This document shows positions 1 to 8,097 of a DNA stretch of 64,000 nucleotides, piece by piece. A program made the position numbers and the translations under genes. The notes beneath the pieces were generated by a model, which had not been told where the DNA came from, ran no database searches, and worked only from the letters and a program-made list of their open reading frames with translations. Origin of the DNA: Rhizobiaceae bacterium CPCC 101076 (GTDB lineage Bacteria; Pseudomonadota; Alphaproteobacteria; Rhizobiales; Methylopilaceae); the NCBI GenBank assembly GCA_003347645.1, contig QDFX01000001.1, positions 186,001 to 250,000 of the forward strand, read 5' to 3'. How positions within the stretch are numbered: the stretch's first letter is position 1; each line of letters opens with the position of its first letter.

Positions 1-1728
1 TTCGCGGCATCTGGCGAGGTGACTGCGGGCGAGTTCAAATCCTACTTCGACCGGTTGAGGCTCACCGAGCTTTATCCCGGCGTGCAGGGCATGGGCTACA
101 TTGCCCGGGTGCCCCTTGCCGAGCGGGACGTCTTCGCCGCCCGGGTGCGGACATCGATCGATAGTGATTTTCGCATATGGCCGGAGGGCGACCGCGATTT
201 CTACGCGCCGATCGTCTTCCTCCTACCGGAAGACCAGAGGAACCATTCCGCGATCGGCTTCGACATGGCGACGGAGCCGAACCGGCTCGCGGCGATGCAG
301 CAGGCGACCGAGACCACGATCCGGGCGACGACGGCCAAGGTCATGCTCGGGGAGAGAACCAACCAGAATCCACAGCCCGGCTTTCAGATTTTCGTACCGC
401 TTTACGCAACACCGAACGGGGCTGTCCCGGCGACGGTGGAAGAGCGCCGCGCTACCGCAAGCGGCTGGATCTACAGTCCGTTCCGCGCTCCGGAATTGTT
501 CGCCAAGGCATTCGAATTGCGCGGGCGCGAATCCGAAATCGATTACGCGGTCTATGACGGTCCATCGGTTGACGAGGAGAAGCTGCTTTATCGCTCGTCC
601 ACCCAGGGCGCTCCCGATGCAGATTATTCGGCGACGAAGACGCTCGACGCTGCAGGCCGGCAGTGGACGATTGTGATGCGCAACACGGACTTCTTCGTCC
701 GCGACAGCAACCGGGCGATCATTCCGTTCATCGCCGCCGGTGGTCTGCTGACGACCTTCATACTTTTCGCGGCCGGCTGGGCGCAGGCGAGCGCGACGCA
801 GGCAGCCGAGAAGGCGCAGGAGCAACTCCACGAGCTCAATCTCAGCCTTGAGGACCGCGTCGAGGAACGCACCGCGCAACTCGAAACCGCGCATGGCGCG
901 CTGGAGAGCCTCAACCGTAATCTGGAGACCATCGTCGCAGTGCGGACGGCCGATCTCCAGGAGGCGAACCAGGAGATCCAGCGCTTCGCCTATATCGTCA
1001 GCCACGATCTGAGATCGCCGCTCGTCAACGTCATGGGGTTCACAAGCGAGCTCGACATAGCCCGGACCGAGATCGCGAAGTTCTACAGCGAGGCGGTCGC
1101 GAAGAATCCCGAGCTGGAGAACAAGGACGCAAAGAGCGCGATCGAGGTCGACCTGCCGGAATCGATCGAATTCATTCGCTCCTCGACCGCCAAGATGGAC
1201 CGGCTGATCAATGCGATCCTTCGCCTGTCGCGCGAGGGCCGCCGCGTGCTCTCGCCCGAGCCGCTCAAGATGAACGAACTGCTGCACACCATCAGCCGCT
1301 CGATCCAGCACCAGACCGCGGAAGTCGGCGCGACAGTCGAGATCGGGGAGTTGCCGGAGATCGTCAGCGATCGCCTCGCGGTCGAGCAGGTGTTCAGCAA
1401 TCTCATCGAGAATGCGGTCAAATATCTTGCACCGGACCGTCCGGGCCAGATAAGGGTCCGCGGCGGGGTCGAGGGCGGCATGGTGGCGATCACCGTCGAG
1501 GACAATGGGCGTGGCATCGCGCCCGCCGATCATAGCCGCATCTTCGACCTGTTCCGCCGCGCGGGGACACAGGATCGTCCGGGCGAGGGCATCGGCCTCG
1601 CCCATGTTCGTGCGCTGGTGCGCCGCCTGGGCGGCAACATCACCGTCAAATCCACGCTTGGGGAAGGGTCAACCTTCCGCGTCACACTGCCGAAAACCTT
1701 GAAGGCAACGACAGAGGGGACTGCCTGA
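1..1728 (+). CDS. CHASE-domain sensor histidine kinase (5' end cut by window)
   Basis: The reading frame is open to base 1, so the true start lies upstream; the GTG at 19 is only an internal candidate. The first ~200 visible residues look like a CHASE extracytoplasmic sensor domain, which in known proteins binds small ligands in the periplasm. A hydrophobic segment at visible residues ~239-261 would be the second membrane span. It is followed by a coiled coil, then a HisKA domain with the phospho-acceptor His near residue 335 in VSHDLRSPL. The ATPase domain has the N box (NLIENAVKY, Asn ~471), the G1 box (VEDNGRGI) and GEGIGLAH. The stop overlaps the next start by one base, so it heads an operon with two receiver proteins that are its likely partners. 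Ligand unknown. Confidence 0.9.
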   Translation, partial: FAASGEVTAGEFKSYFDRLRLTELYPGVQGMGYIARVPLAERDVFAARVRTSIDSDFRIWPEGDRDFYAPIVFLLPEDQRNHSAIGFDMATEPNRLAAMQQATETTIRATTAKVMLGERTNQNPQPGFQIFVPLYATPNGAVPATVEERRATASGWIYSPFRAPELFAKAFELRGRESEIDYAVYDGPSVDEEKLLYRSSTQGAPDADYSATKTLDAAGRQWTIVMRNTDFFVRDSNRAIIPFIAAGGLLTTFILFAAGWAQASATQAAEKAQEQLHELNLSLEDRVEERTAQLETAHGALESLNRNLETIVAVRTADLQEANQEIQRFAYIVSHDLRSPLVNVMGFTSELDIARTEIAKFYSEAVAKNPELENKDAKSAIEVDLPESIEFIRSSTAKMDRLINAILRLSREGRRVLSPEPLKMNELLHTISRSIQHQTAEVGATVEIGELPEIVSDRLAVEQVFSNLIENAVKYLAPDRPGQIRVRGGVEGGMVAITVEDNGRGIAPADHSRIFDLFRRAGTQDRPGEGIGLAHVRALVRRLGGNITVKSTLGEGSTFRVTLPKTLKATTEGTA

Positions 1729-2159
1729 TGCCCAACCAGAAGCCCGTCACGATCATCATGATCGAAGACGACGAGGGCCATGCCCGCCTGATCGAGCGCA
1801 ATATCCGCCGCGCCGGGGTGAACAACGAGGTCCGCCATTTCGTCAGCGGCACGGCGGCGCTCGAACACCTGCTTGATACCGGCAACCGCGCGCACGGCCC
1901 GTTCCTGGTCCTGCTCGACCTGAACCTGCCGGACATGAGCGGCACCGACATTCTGGCCAAGATCAAGGCGGACGAGCATCTTCGCCGCGCGCCGGTCGTG
2001 GTGCTGACGACCACCGACGACAAGGTCGAGATCCAGCGCTGCTACGATCTCGGCTGCAACGTCTACATCACCAAGCCGGTCGACTACGAAACCTTCGCGC
2101 AGGCGATCCGCCAGCTCGGTCTGTTCCTCTCCGTGATCCAGGTTCCCGACGCCGAATGA
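1728..2159 (+). CDS. Single-domain response regulator
   Basis: A 143-residue stand-alone receiver domain with no output domain, resembling the Rcp1-type regulators that pair with CHASE or phytochrome kinases. The acidic pocket is IEDDE near residues 12-16, the phospho-acceptor is Asp64 in LLDLNLPDM, the conserved Thr lies in VLTTTDD, and the Lys lies in ITKPVD. The ATG shares its A with the TGA of the upstream kinase, and its own stop overlaps the next gene by four bases (ATGA), so translation is probably coupled across all three genes. With no DNA-binding domain it must act through protein contact or as a phosphate shuttle. That it receives phosphate from the neighbouring kinase is inference from gene order. 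Confidence 0.9.
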   Translation: MPNQKPVTIIMIEDDEGHARLIERNIRRAGVNNEVRHFVSGTAALEHLLDTGNRAHGPFLVLLDLNLPDMSGTDILAKIKADEHLRRAPVVVLTTTDDKVEIQRCYDLGCNVYITKPVDYETFAQAIRQLGLFLSVIQVPDAE

Positions 2160-3223
2160 GCGACGACACGGCCAGTCCGGGCGCGGTACCCGGCGGCATC
2201 CGGGTTCTCTATGTCGATGACGACGCCGGTCTGCGCCGGTTGGTCGAACGGGCCCTGACGCGGCATGGTTTCGAGGTCGGCTTCGCCTCGAACGGCGACG
2301 AGGGGCTGGCCAGGCTTCGCGAGGAACGCTTCGATGTCGTCACGCTGGACCATTTCATGCCCGGCAAGGACGGCCTCGAAACGCTCGAGGAGATCCAGCA
2401 GCTTCCGGACGCTCCGCCGGTGATCTACGTCACCGGCGCCGATGAGAGCCGTATCGCGGTGGCGGCGCTCAAAGCCGGAGCGACGGATTATGTGATCAAG
2501 GACGTCGAGGGCATCTTCCTCGAACTCCTGCGCAGCGCCGTCCTTCAAGCCGTGCAGCAGCGCCAGCTCCAGCGCGAGAAGGAAGAGGCGGAGCGGCAGG
2601 TTCGCCTCGGGCGCGACCGCGCCGAACTGCTGTTGCGGGAGGTTAATCACCGCGTCGCGAACTCGCTGCAGCTCGTTTCGTCTCTCGTCAGCATGCAGAC
2701 GGCCGCCGTGAGCGACGCCGCGGCGCGCGATGCCCTGACCGAGACGCAAGGGCGCATCGCGGCGATCGGCCAGATCCACCGCCGCCTCTACACCTCCGAA
2801 GACGTCCGCTTCGTCGAGGTCGGCACCTATCTGGAAGGTTTGATCGAGGAATTGCGCGGCGCCCTGCAGGGCGACGGGCGGATTCATCAGATCACGGTCG
2901 AGGCGGTGCAATTGCTGCTGCCGACCGACCAGGTGGTGTCTCTCGGCATGATCGTCACCGAGCTCGTCACCAACGCCTACAAATACGCCTATCCCGACGG
3001 GCGGAGCGGGCCGATCCGGGTCACGCTGAAGACCGGCGAGGGCTGCCACATCCTGTGCGTCGAGGACGAGGGGATCGGCTGGAGCGGGCAGGGCGGCAGC
3101 GCGACGGGCACCGGCCTCGGAACCAGGATCATTCATTCCATGGCCCGCGCACTCGGCGGACCCATGGAATTCGACCGCGAGCATCGCGGCACGCGCGTGA
3201 TGCTCCGCATCGTCCAGTCGTGA
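2156..3223 (+). CDS. Receiver-HisKA_2 hybrid signalling protein
   Basis: 355 residues in two parts. Residues ~15-130 are a receiver domain with the acidic triplet DDD at 21-23 and phospho-acceptor Asp65 (TLDHFMPG). Residues ~155-355 are a HisKA_2-type kinase with the His at ~165 in REVNHRVANSLQLV, followed by an ATPase domain (VTELVTNAYKYA, then GTGLGTRII). Kinases of this class with an N-terminal receiver often feed the alphaproteobacterial general stress response or light signalling. That role here is inference, since no PhyR, NepR or EcfG gene is visible in the window. The gene overlaps the upstream regulator by four bases, and the following small gene starts two bases after its stop. Confidence 0.88.
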   Translation: MSDDTASPGAVPGGIRVLYVDDDAGLRRLVERALTRHGFEVGFASNGDEGLARLREERFDVVTLDHFMPGKDGLETLEEIQQLPDAPPVIYVTGADESRIAVAALKAGATDYVIKDVEGIFLELLRSAVLQAVQQRQLQREKEEAERQVRLGRDRAELLLREVNHRVANSLQLVSSLVSMQTAAVSDAAARDALTETQGRIAAIGQIHRRLYTSEDVRFVEVGTYLEGLIEELRGALQGDGRIHQITVEAVQLLLPTDQVVSLGMIVTELVTNAYKYAYPDGRSGPIRVTLKTGEGCHILCVEDEGIGWSGQGGSATGTGLGTRIIHSMARALGGPMEFDREHRGTRVMLRIVQS

Positions 3224-3224
3224 C

Positions 3225-3536
3225 ATGGCCTATCTGATCCAGATACTCCTGCCGCTCAGCGACAATCACGGCCGCCCGTTCGGCCCCTCCGAATATCAGC
3301 GAGTCCGACGCGAACTGCGCGAACGCTGGGGCGGCCTCACCGCCTATACCCGCTCGCCGGCCGAGGGTTCCTGGGCGGATGAGGGCGAAGACTTCACCCA
3401 TGACGACATCATCGTCTTCGAGGTGATGTCGGAGGTGCTCGACCGGCCATGGTGGCGCGATTACCGGCGCCAGATGGAACAAAGGTTCCGGCAGGATGTG
3501 ATCGTCGTCCGGGTGCAGATCATCGAGGTTCTCTGA
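3225..3536 (+). CDS. Conserved hypothetical protein, 103 aa, in sensory operon
   Basis: A small soluble protein without signal peptide or membrane segment. It starts MAYLIQILLPL and has an acidic middle (DEGEDFTHDD) and a Trp-rich stretch (RPWWRDYRR). It begins with an ATG two bases after the stop of the receiver-HisKA_2 gene, so it is almost certainly the fourth gene of the same operon. I do not recognise a domain family. The fold could be a small alpha/beta barrel-like domain because hydrophobic strands (YLIQILLPL, IIVFEVM, VIVVRVQII) alternate with helices, but that is only a reading of the pattern. Its position suggests a role in the output or tuning of the signalling module. Confidence 0.75.
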   Translation: MAYLIQILLPLSDNHGRPFGPSEYQRVRRELRERWGGLTAYTRSPAEGSWADEGEDFTHDDIIVFEVMSEVLDRPWWRDYRRQMEQRFRQDVIVVRVQIIEVL

Positions 3537-3613
3537 CGCATCCGTAGCGACCGGCCTTGACCTCGCCACTCTCCTCCGCAAACTCCCGCGCACTTTCAAC
3601 GAGGGCGGAAAAC

Positions 3614-4825
3614 ATGCAGCGGATTCTGGCGGGCATTCTCACGGCGGCACTGACGATCGGAGCGCCTGCCGTGGCGTTCTCCCAGAACGCGGCCTGCCAG
3701 GGCGGCAAGAGCTTCGAAGCCTGGCTCGGCGACGTCAGGAAGGAGGCTCTGGAGCAGGGCATCTCCCAGAAAGCGATCGATGCCGGCCTCGCTGGGGTCA
3801 CATACGATCAGGCGACCGTGGGCAAGGACCATGGCGGGCAAGGCGTGTTCGCGCAGAACTTCGTGCAGTTCTCGGACCGCATGGCCAACAACAACCGCCT
3901 GCAGGCCGGCAAGGCAAAGATCAATTCGCATGCGACGGTCTTCGAGCGAATCAAGGAAGAGTACGGTGTGCCGGCGGGCGTGCTGACGGCGTTCTGGGGT
4001 CTCGAAACCGATTTCGGCGGCTTCCTCGGCAGTGGGGACACCGTTCGCTCGGTCGCGACGCTCGCCTATGACTGCAAGCGCCCCGAACTGTTCCGCCCTC
4101 AGCTTTTCGCGCTGCTCAAGATCATCGATCGTGGCGACCTGACGCGTGCCGAGATGCGCGGGCCGTTCGCGGGCGAACTCGGCCAGTTCCAGTTCCTGCC
4201 GACGCGCTACATCGATTTCGGCGTCGACTTCGACGGCGACGGCCACATCAACCTGATCAAGTCGGATGCCGACGCGCTCGGCTCGGCCGCGAACTACCTC
4301 AAGTCGCTCGGCTGGAAAGCCGATGAGCCGTGGCTTGTCGAGGTGAAGGTCTCGCCAAATGTGCCGTGGGATCAGGCGGACCTCTCCACCGAGCATCCGC
4401 CGGAGCAGTGGACGCAATGGGGCGTGACGCGCGCTGACGGCAAGCCGATCACCGGTCCGAATTCCTCAATGCTCCTGCCGATGGGCCGCCACGGCCCGGC
4501 TTTCCTGGCCTATCCGAACTTCAAGAACGTCTACCTGACGTGGAACCAGTCGCTGACCTATTCGATCACCGCCGCCTATCTCGCGACGAGGCTCGAGGGC
4601 GCGGCCCCGATGTCGAAAGGCGACGGCACGCCCGACCTCGACGTCGCCGGCGTGAAGCAGGTGCAGCAGCTCCTGCAGCAGAAGGGCTACGACGTCGGCA
4701 AGATCGACGGCATCATCGGTGCGGGTACCCGCGCGGCGATCAAGAAGGAACAGTTGCGGCTGCGTCAGCCGGCCGATTCCTATCCGAGCACGGAGCTGCT
4801 TCAGGCCCTTCAGGCGGGGAAATAA
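3614..4825 (+). CDS. MltB-family lytic murein transglycosylase with PG-binding domain
   Basis: The protein cleaves the glycan strand of peptidoglycan in the periplasm, forming 1,6-anhydro ends. The ATG at 3614 is chosen because it gives a clean signal peptide (residues ~1-23, ending ...VAFSQ) and follows a purine-rich GAGGGCGG; the open frame extends upstream to 3557 without such features. The SLT_2 catalytic domain occupies ~30-320, with the catalytic Glu near residue 131 in WGLETDFGG and the family motif GQFQFLPT. The last ~60 residues form a PG_binding_1 domain (VQQLLQQKGYDVGKIDG). A paralogue cut by the window edge lies at 63432-64000. It is followed directly by a palindromic repeat. Confidence 0.92.
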   Translation: MQRILAGILTAALTIGAPAVAFSQNAACQGGKSFEAWLGDVRKEALEQGISQKAIDAGLAGVTYDQATVGKDHGGQGVFAQNFVQFSDRMANNNRLQAGKAKINSHATVFERIKEEYGVPAGVLTAFWGLETDFGGFLGSGDTVRSVATLAYDCKRPELFRPQLFALLKIIDRGDLTRAEMRGPFAGELGQFQFLPTRYIDFGVDFDGDGHINLIKSDADALGSAANYLKSLGWKADEPWLVEVKVSPNVPWDQADLSTEHPPEQWTQWGVTRADGKPITGPNSSMLLPMGRHGPAFLAYPNFKNVYLTWNQSLTYSITAAYLATRLEGAAPMSKGDGTPDLDVAGVKQVQQLLQQKGYDVGKIDGIIGAGTRAAIKKEQLRLRQPADSYPSTELLQALQAGK

Positions 4826-4932
4826 CCTCATCCTGAGCCGCGAGCGCAGCTCGCGTGTCGAAGGATCGTCGCAAGCTCAGAGTTCCTGACGATCCTTCGA
4901 CACGGGCGCTTTGCGCCCCGCTCAGGATGAGG
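4826..4932. repeat. Palindromic intergenic repeat, family A, copy 1
   Basis: An imperfect inverted repeat of about 107 bp beginning CCTCATCCTGAG and ending CTCAGGATGAGG, with inner arms around CGAAGGATCGT and CGATCCTTCG. It can fold into a long hairpin and sits between two convergent genes. The same type of element occurs at 23283-23387 with diverged inner loops. Its right arm supplies the stop codon of epmB on the minus strand. Such short palindromic repeats are common in alphaproteobacterial genomes. Function unknown; it may act as a bidirectional terminator or an mRNA-stabilising structure. Confidence 0.85.
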
Positions 4933-5962
4933 CTGAATTAAACGGCGGATACGCATGCCGCCCGCCCCGAAAGTCCTCGACCTCGCCATCGCCGACATAG
5001 TCCGGGCCGATCGGCGATTTGCCATGGCCGCCGGGGATGTCGAGCACATAGGTCGGCATGCAGAGGCCCGAGATGTGGCCGCGCAGAGCCCGCATCAGCG
5101 CCCGACCTTCCTCGATTGAGACCCGAAAGCGCGCGGTGCCGGGCGCGAGATCCGGATGGTGCAGGTAATATGGGCGCACGCGGCTCTCGACGAAGCCGCG
5201 CATCAGTGCCGCCATCGTCTCGGGATCGTCGTTGACGCCCTTCAGTAGCACGGTCTGGCTGACGAGCGGGAACCCCGCATCGGCCAACTGTGACAGCGCC
5301 GAGCGAGCGGCCTCGGTCAGTTCGCGCGGATGGTTGGCGTGGACGCCAATGAAGACCGTCCTGGTCGAGCGCAGCGCCCCGATCAGTTCCGCGTCGACCG
5401 CCTCGGGATCGGCGATCGGCAGGCGTGTATGTACGCGCACCACCTTCACATGCGGGATCTTGTCGAGCCCGGCCATGATCGCGGCGAGGCGGCGCGGAGC
5501 AAGCACGAGGGGATCGCCGCCGGTGAGGATAACCTCCCAGATTTCGGGGTGTGCCGCGATATAGCCGAGCGCCTTCTCCAGCGCCTCTGCCGACATCGTG
5601 CCCATGCCTTCCGGCCCGACCATTTCGCGGCGGAAGCAGAAGCGGCAATAGACCGGGCAGACATGGACCGGCTTCAGCAGAACGCGGTCAGGATAGCGGT
5701 GGACTACGCCCTCGACGGGGGAATGATCGAGATCGCCGATAGGGTCGGCGCGCTCTTCCGGCAGCGTCACGAGTTCGGCTTCGTCGGGGACGTATTGCCG
5801 GGCGAGGGGATCGTTCGGGTCGTTCGGGTCGATCAGCGCCGCGAGGGCGGGCGGAATCGCGACGGCGTAGCGGGCGACGACTTCGTTCAACGCAGGAGCG
5901 TGTTCGGCCCGGACGAGGCCGGCCGAGACGAGATCGCGGATGGTTCGAATAGGCGCGTTCAT
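4922..5962 (-). CDS. epmB: EF-P-associated lysine 2,3-aminomutase (EpmB-like radical SAM)
   Basis: A radical SAM enzyme of the KamA/EpmB family that converts (S)-alpha-lysine to (R)-beta-lysine for attachment to elongation factor P. The 4Fe-4S cluster motif CxxxCxxC is seen at Cys102, Cys106 and Cys109 (CPVYCRFCF), followed by a KamA-type core (ILTGGDPL) and a C-terminal YVLDIPGGHGK typical of the family. The ATG at 5962 overlaps the stop of the upstream 93-aa ORF, although a GTG one codon earlier is also possible. EpmA is two genes upstream in the same operon and efp is divergent, which makes the EF-P role convincing. The last codons and the stop run into palindromic repeat A. Confidence 0.93.
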   Translation of the reverse strand: MNAPIRTIRDLVSAGLVRAEHAPALNEVVARYAVAIPPALAALIDPNDPNDPLARQYVPDEAELVTLPEERADPIGDLDHSPVEGVVHRYPDRVLLKPVHVCPVYCRFCFRREMVGPEGMGTMSAEALEKALGYIAAHPEIWEVILTGGDPLVLAPRRLAAIMAGLDKIPHVKVVRVHTRLPIADPEAVDAELIGALRSTRTVFIGVHANHPRELTEAARSALSQLADAGFPLVSQTVLLKGVNDDPETMAALMRGFVESRVRPYYLHHPDLAPGTARFRVSIEEGRALMRALRGHISGLCMPTYVLDIPGGHGKSPIGPDYVGDGEVEDFRGGRHAYPPFNSASS

Positions 5963-6243
5963 CACCCTGCCATTTCGAACGGGTTGGGGCCTTGCAGAAG
6001 CCTCATGACGTAGAGCTCCTTTGCAAAGGTCAGCAATTGAACGAAGTCGTCCACGGGAAGCGAGTCTACGAAGGGAGATTGCGCCAGAAACTCGACATGA
6101 ACGGTGAAATCTTCCGGTCTTTCGTCATGCGGAACGATGTGAAGCTCACAGACGAACACGTCTCGATAGCTGACCTCGCAAACAAGATGGTCGTCTTCCG
6201 GAATGCTGATGAACAGCAGTTTCAGTTGGCTTTCGTCGATCAC
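5962..6243 (-). CDS. Conserved hypothetical protein between epmA and epmB, 93 aa
   Basis: A 93-residue, acidic, soluble protein with no signal peptide or membrane segment. It starts with GTG at 6243, overlapping the epmA stop by four bases (GTGA), and its TGA overlaps the ATG of epmB. It is therefore translationally coupled on both sides within an operon devoted to beta-lysylation of elongation factor P. Visible features are KLLFISIPEDD, an alternating hydrophobic/charged stretch and the C-terminal LYVMRLLQGPNPFEMAG. I do not recognise a family. The tight coupling suggests a function with EpmA and EpmB, or simply a small conserved protein carried in the operon. Confidence 0.8.
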   Translation of the reverse strand: MIDESQLKLLFISIPEDDHLVCEVSYRDVFVCELHIVPHDERPEDFTVHVEFLAQSPFVDSLPVDDFVQLLTFAKELYVMRLLQGPNPFEMAG

Positions 6244-7397
6244 GGCACCGGCGTCCAGATCACCTGCTCGATACGGCTCGCTCCCGTCGCCAGCATGACC
6301 AGCCGGTCGAAGCCGAGCGCGCAGCCGCAGGCTTCCGGCATATGGAACAGGGCGGCGAGAAAATCCTCGTCGATCGGATAGTGTTCGCCATAGACGCGCT
6401 CCTTCTCCGCCATCTCAACCTCGAAACGCCGCCGCTGTTCTCCGGCATCGGTGAGTTCGCCGAAGCCGTTCGCGAGCTCGACGCCGCAGATATAGAGCTC
6501 GAAACGCTCGGCGACGCGCGGATCGAATTTCAACGGCCGGGCGAGGGCCGCCTCCGCGACGGGATATTCGCACAGGATCGTTGGGCGGCCGATGCCGAGA
6601 TGCGGCTCGACCTTCTCAACCAGGACGCGGCTGAAGATGTCGGCCCAGACATCGTCGTCGGCCACGCGGATGCCGGCGGCTCTCGCACTCCCCGCGAGAT
6701 GATCGCGGTCCGTCGCGCCCGATGCCTCGATCGAGGTGAAGAGGTCGATGCCGGCAAAGTGCCGGAACGCGTCGGCGACCGTCACGCGCTCTGGCTCGGC
6801 AAGAGCGTCCGCCACGCGATCCCGGAACAGGAAAGTCGAGAGGCCTGTCGTCTCCGCCGCCAGCCGGACGATCTTCGCGCAATCCTCGAACAGGGCCTCG
6901 TATGGTTCGCCGGTGCGATACCATTCCAGCATCGTGAACTCGGGATGGTGCAGTGCGCCGCGCTCGCGATTTCGAAAGACGCGGGCGAAATCGAAGATCT
7001 TCTCCTCGCCTGCCGCGAGCAGTTTCTTCGCCGCGAATTCAGGAGAGGTGTGGAGATAGAGCGGCCTGCGCCCTTCTCCCTCTCCCCAGCGGGGAGAGGG
7101 TCGGGGTGATGAGAAAACATCATCAATACCGGGCTGCCCCTCACCCGGACCGCTTCGCGGCCTCGCCCTCTCTCCGCTGGGGAAAGGGAATACGCCGGGA
7201 TCCACGATTTCCGTCGCGAAGCCGTGCAGATGCGCCTCGTTGCCCGGCGAGGTCTGCAGCACGCCCGCCTCGATCTCGGTAAAGCCATCGGCCGCGAATT
7301 CGGCTCGCAAACGAGCCTTGATCCGGCCGCGCTCCTTCAGGAAGGGGCGACGGTCGGCATGACGGCCTTTGTCCCACCAGGGCGAGGCATCGGTCAT
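6240..7397 (-). CDS. epmA: EF-P lysine lysyltransferase with in-frame repeat insertion
   Basis: EpmA (GenX/PoxA) is a truncated class II LysRS homologue that attaches (R)-beta-lysine to the conserved lysine of elongation factor P. The start at 7397 ([10 protein letters not shown]) fits the family, and upstream codons look spurious. Motifs include YLHTSPEF, the class II motif 2 region [15 protein letters not shown], and the C-terminal [15 protein letters not shown]. The protein would be ~385 aa, longer than the usual ~325-350. The excess is a segment at residues ~68-109, between ATEIVDP and [12 protein letters not shown], encoded by a palindromic repeat (7071-7192). Translation stays in frame through it. 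The insertion falls early in the catalytic domain; whether the enzyme still works cannot be told from sequence. Confidence 0.92.
   Translation of the reverse strand: MTDASPWWDKGRHADRRPFLKERGRIKARLRAEFAADGFTEIEAGVLQTSPGNEAHLHGFATEIVDPGVFPFPSGERARPRSGPGEGQPGIDDVFSSPRPSPRWGEGEGRRPLYLHTSPEFAAKKLLAAGEEKIFDFARVFRNRERGALHHPEFTMLEWYRTGEPYEALFEDCAKIVRLAAETTGLSTFLFRDRVADALAEPERVTVADAFRHFAGIDLFTSIEASGATDRDHLAGSARAAGIRVADDDVWADIFSRVLVEKVEPHLGIGRPTILCEYPVAEAALARPLKFDPRVAERFELYICGVELANGFGELTDAGEQRRRFEVEMAEKERVYGEHYPIDEDFLAALFHMPEACGCALGFDRLVMLATGASRIEQVIWTPVP
7071..7192. repeat. Palindromic repeat, family B, inserted inside epmA
   Basis: A segment with paired hairpin arms: CCCTCTCCCCAGCGGGGAG at the left and CCCTCTCTCCGCTGGGGAA at the right, with CTCACCCGGACCGCTTCGCG between them. 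The same sequence type (CCCTCTCCC...GGGAGAGGG with CTCACCC nearby) fills the intergenic space at 47402-47554, which shows this is a mobile or recurrent intergenic element rather than coding sequence of epmA. Here it lies wholly inside the open frame, adding about 42 codons without a stop or frameshift. Confidence 0.82.
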
Positions 7398-7479
7398 CGG
7401 GGGTTTCTCACAGCGGAAAAGTGTGCGACACGGGCGCCCGACACGGCGCGCGCTCGCCAAGCAATCATTGAGGACAATC

Positions 7480-8046
7480 GTGAAGGTTATCGCCAGCTCG
7501 CTCCGCAAAGGCAATGTCGTCGACATGGATGGCCGCCTCTACGTCATCCTGACCGCCGAAAACATCCATCCCGGCAAGGGCACGCCGGTCACGCAGCTCG
7601 ACATGCGCCGCATCTCCGACGGCGTGAAGGTGTCCGAGCGCTACCGCACGACGGAGCAGGTCGAGCGCGCCTTCGTCGAGGACCGTGACTACACCTTTCT
7701 CTACCAGGATGGTGAAGGCTTCCACTTCATGAACCCGGAGACCTACGAGCAGACCGCGGTTCCGCCGGATGTCGTCGGCGATGCCGCGCCTTACCTGCAG
7801 GAAGGCATGACCGTCATGCTTTCGACCCACAACGGCGTGCCGCTGACAGTCGAACTGCCGCAGCGCGTCACGCTCGAGATCGTCGAGACCGAGCCGGCGA
7901 TGAAGGGGCAGACGGCCTCCTCGTCCTATAAGCCGGCGATCCTGTCGAACGGCGTCCGCACGGCTGTGCCGCCGCACGTCTCGGCCGGCACCCGTGTAGT
8001 CATCCAGACCTCGGACGGCTCCTATGTCGAGCGCGCGAAGGACTGA
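7480..8046 (+). CDS. efp: Elongation factor P
   Basis: EF-P enters the ribosomal E site and relieves stalling at polyproline stretches. The protein is 188 aa, the usual length, starting with GTG at 7480 ([12 protein letters not shown]); the open frame further upstream overlaps the epmA promoter side and is not used by the family. The modification site is Lys33 in HPGKGTP, at the tip of the domain I loop. A basic lysine there is the substrate for EpmA and EpmB, encoded by the divergent operon. Domains II and III are the OB folds; the C-terminal part has the family motif GDYVERAKD-like ending ([11 protein letters not shown]). A strong terminator follows. Confidence 0.97.
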   Translation: MKVIASSLRKGNVVDMDGRLYVILTAENIHPGKGTPVTQLDMRRISDGVKVSERYRTTEQVERAFVEDRDYTFLYQDGEGFHFMNPETYEQTAVPPDVVGDAAPYLQEGMTVMLSTHNGVPLTVELPQRVTLEIVETEPAMKGQTASSSYKPAILSNGVRTAVPPHVSAGTRVVIQTSDGSYVERAKD

Positions 8047-8073
8047 TCGTCCGGTCTTTCGAGAGTTTGGAAC

Positions 8074-8097
8074 AGCCCCGCTTCGGCGGGGCTTTTT
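8074..8097 (+). terminator. Rho-independent terminator after efp
   Basis: GC-rich hairpin AGCCCCGC-TTC-GGCGGGGCT followed by TTTTT, 27 bases after the efp stop. The T-run touches the stop codon of the convergent kinase gene. Confidence 0.9.
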
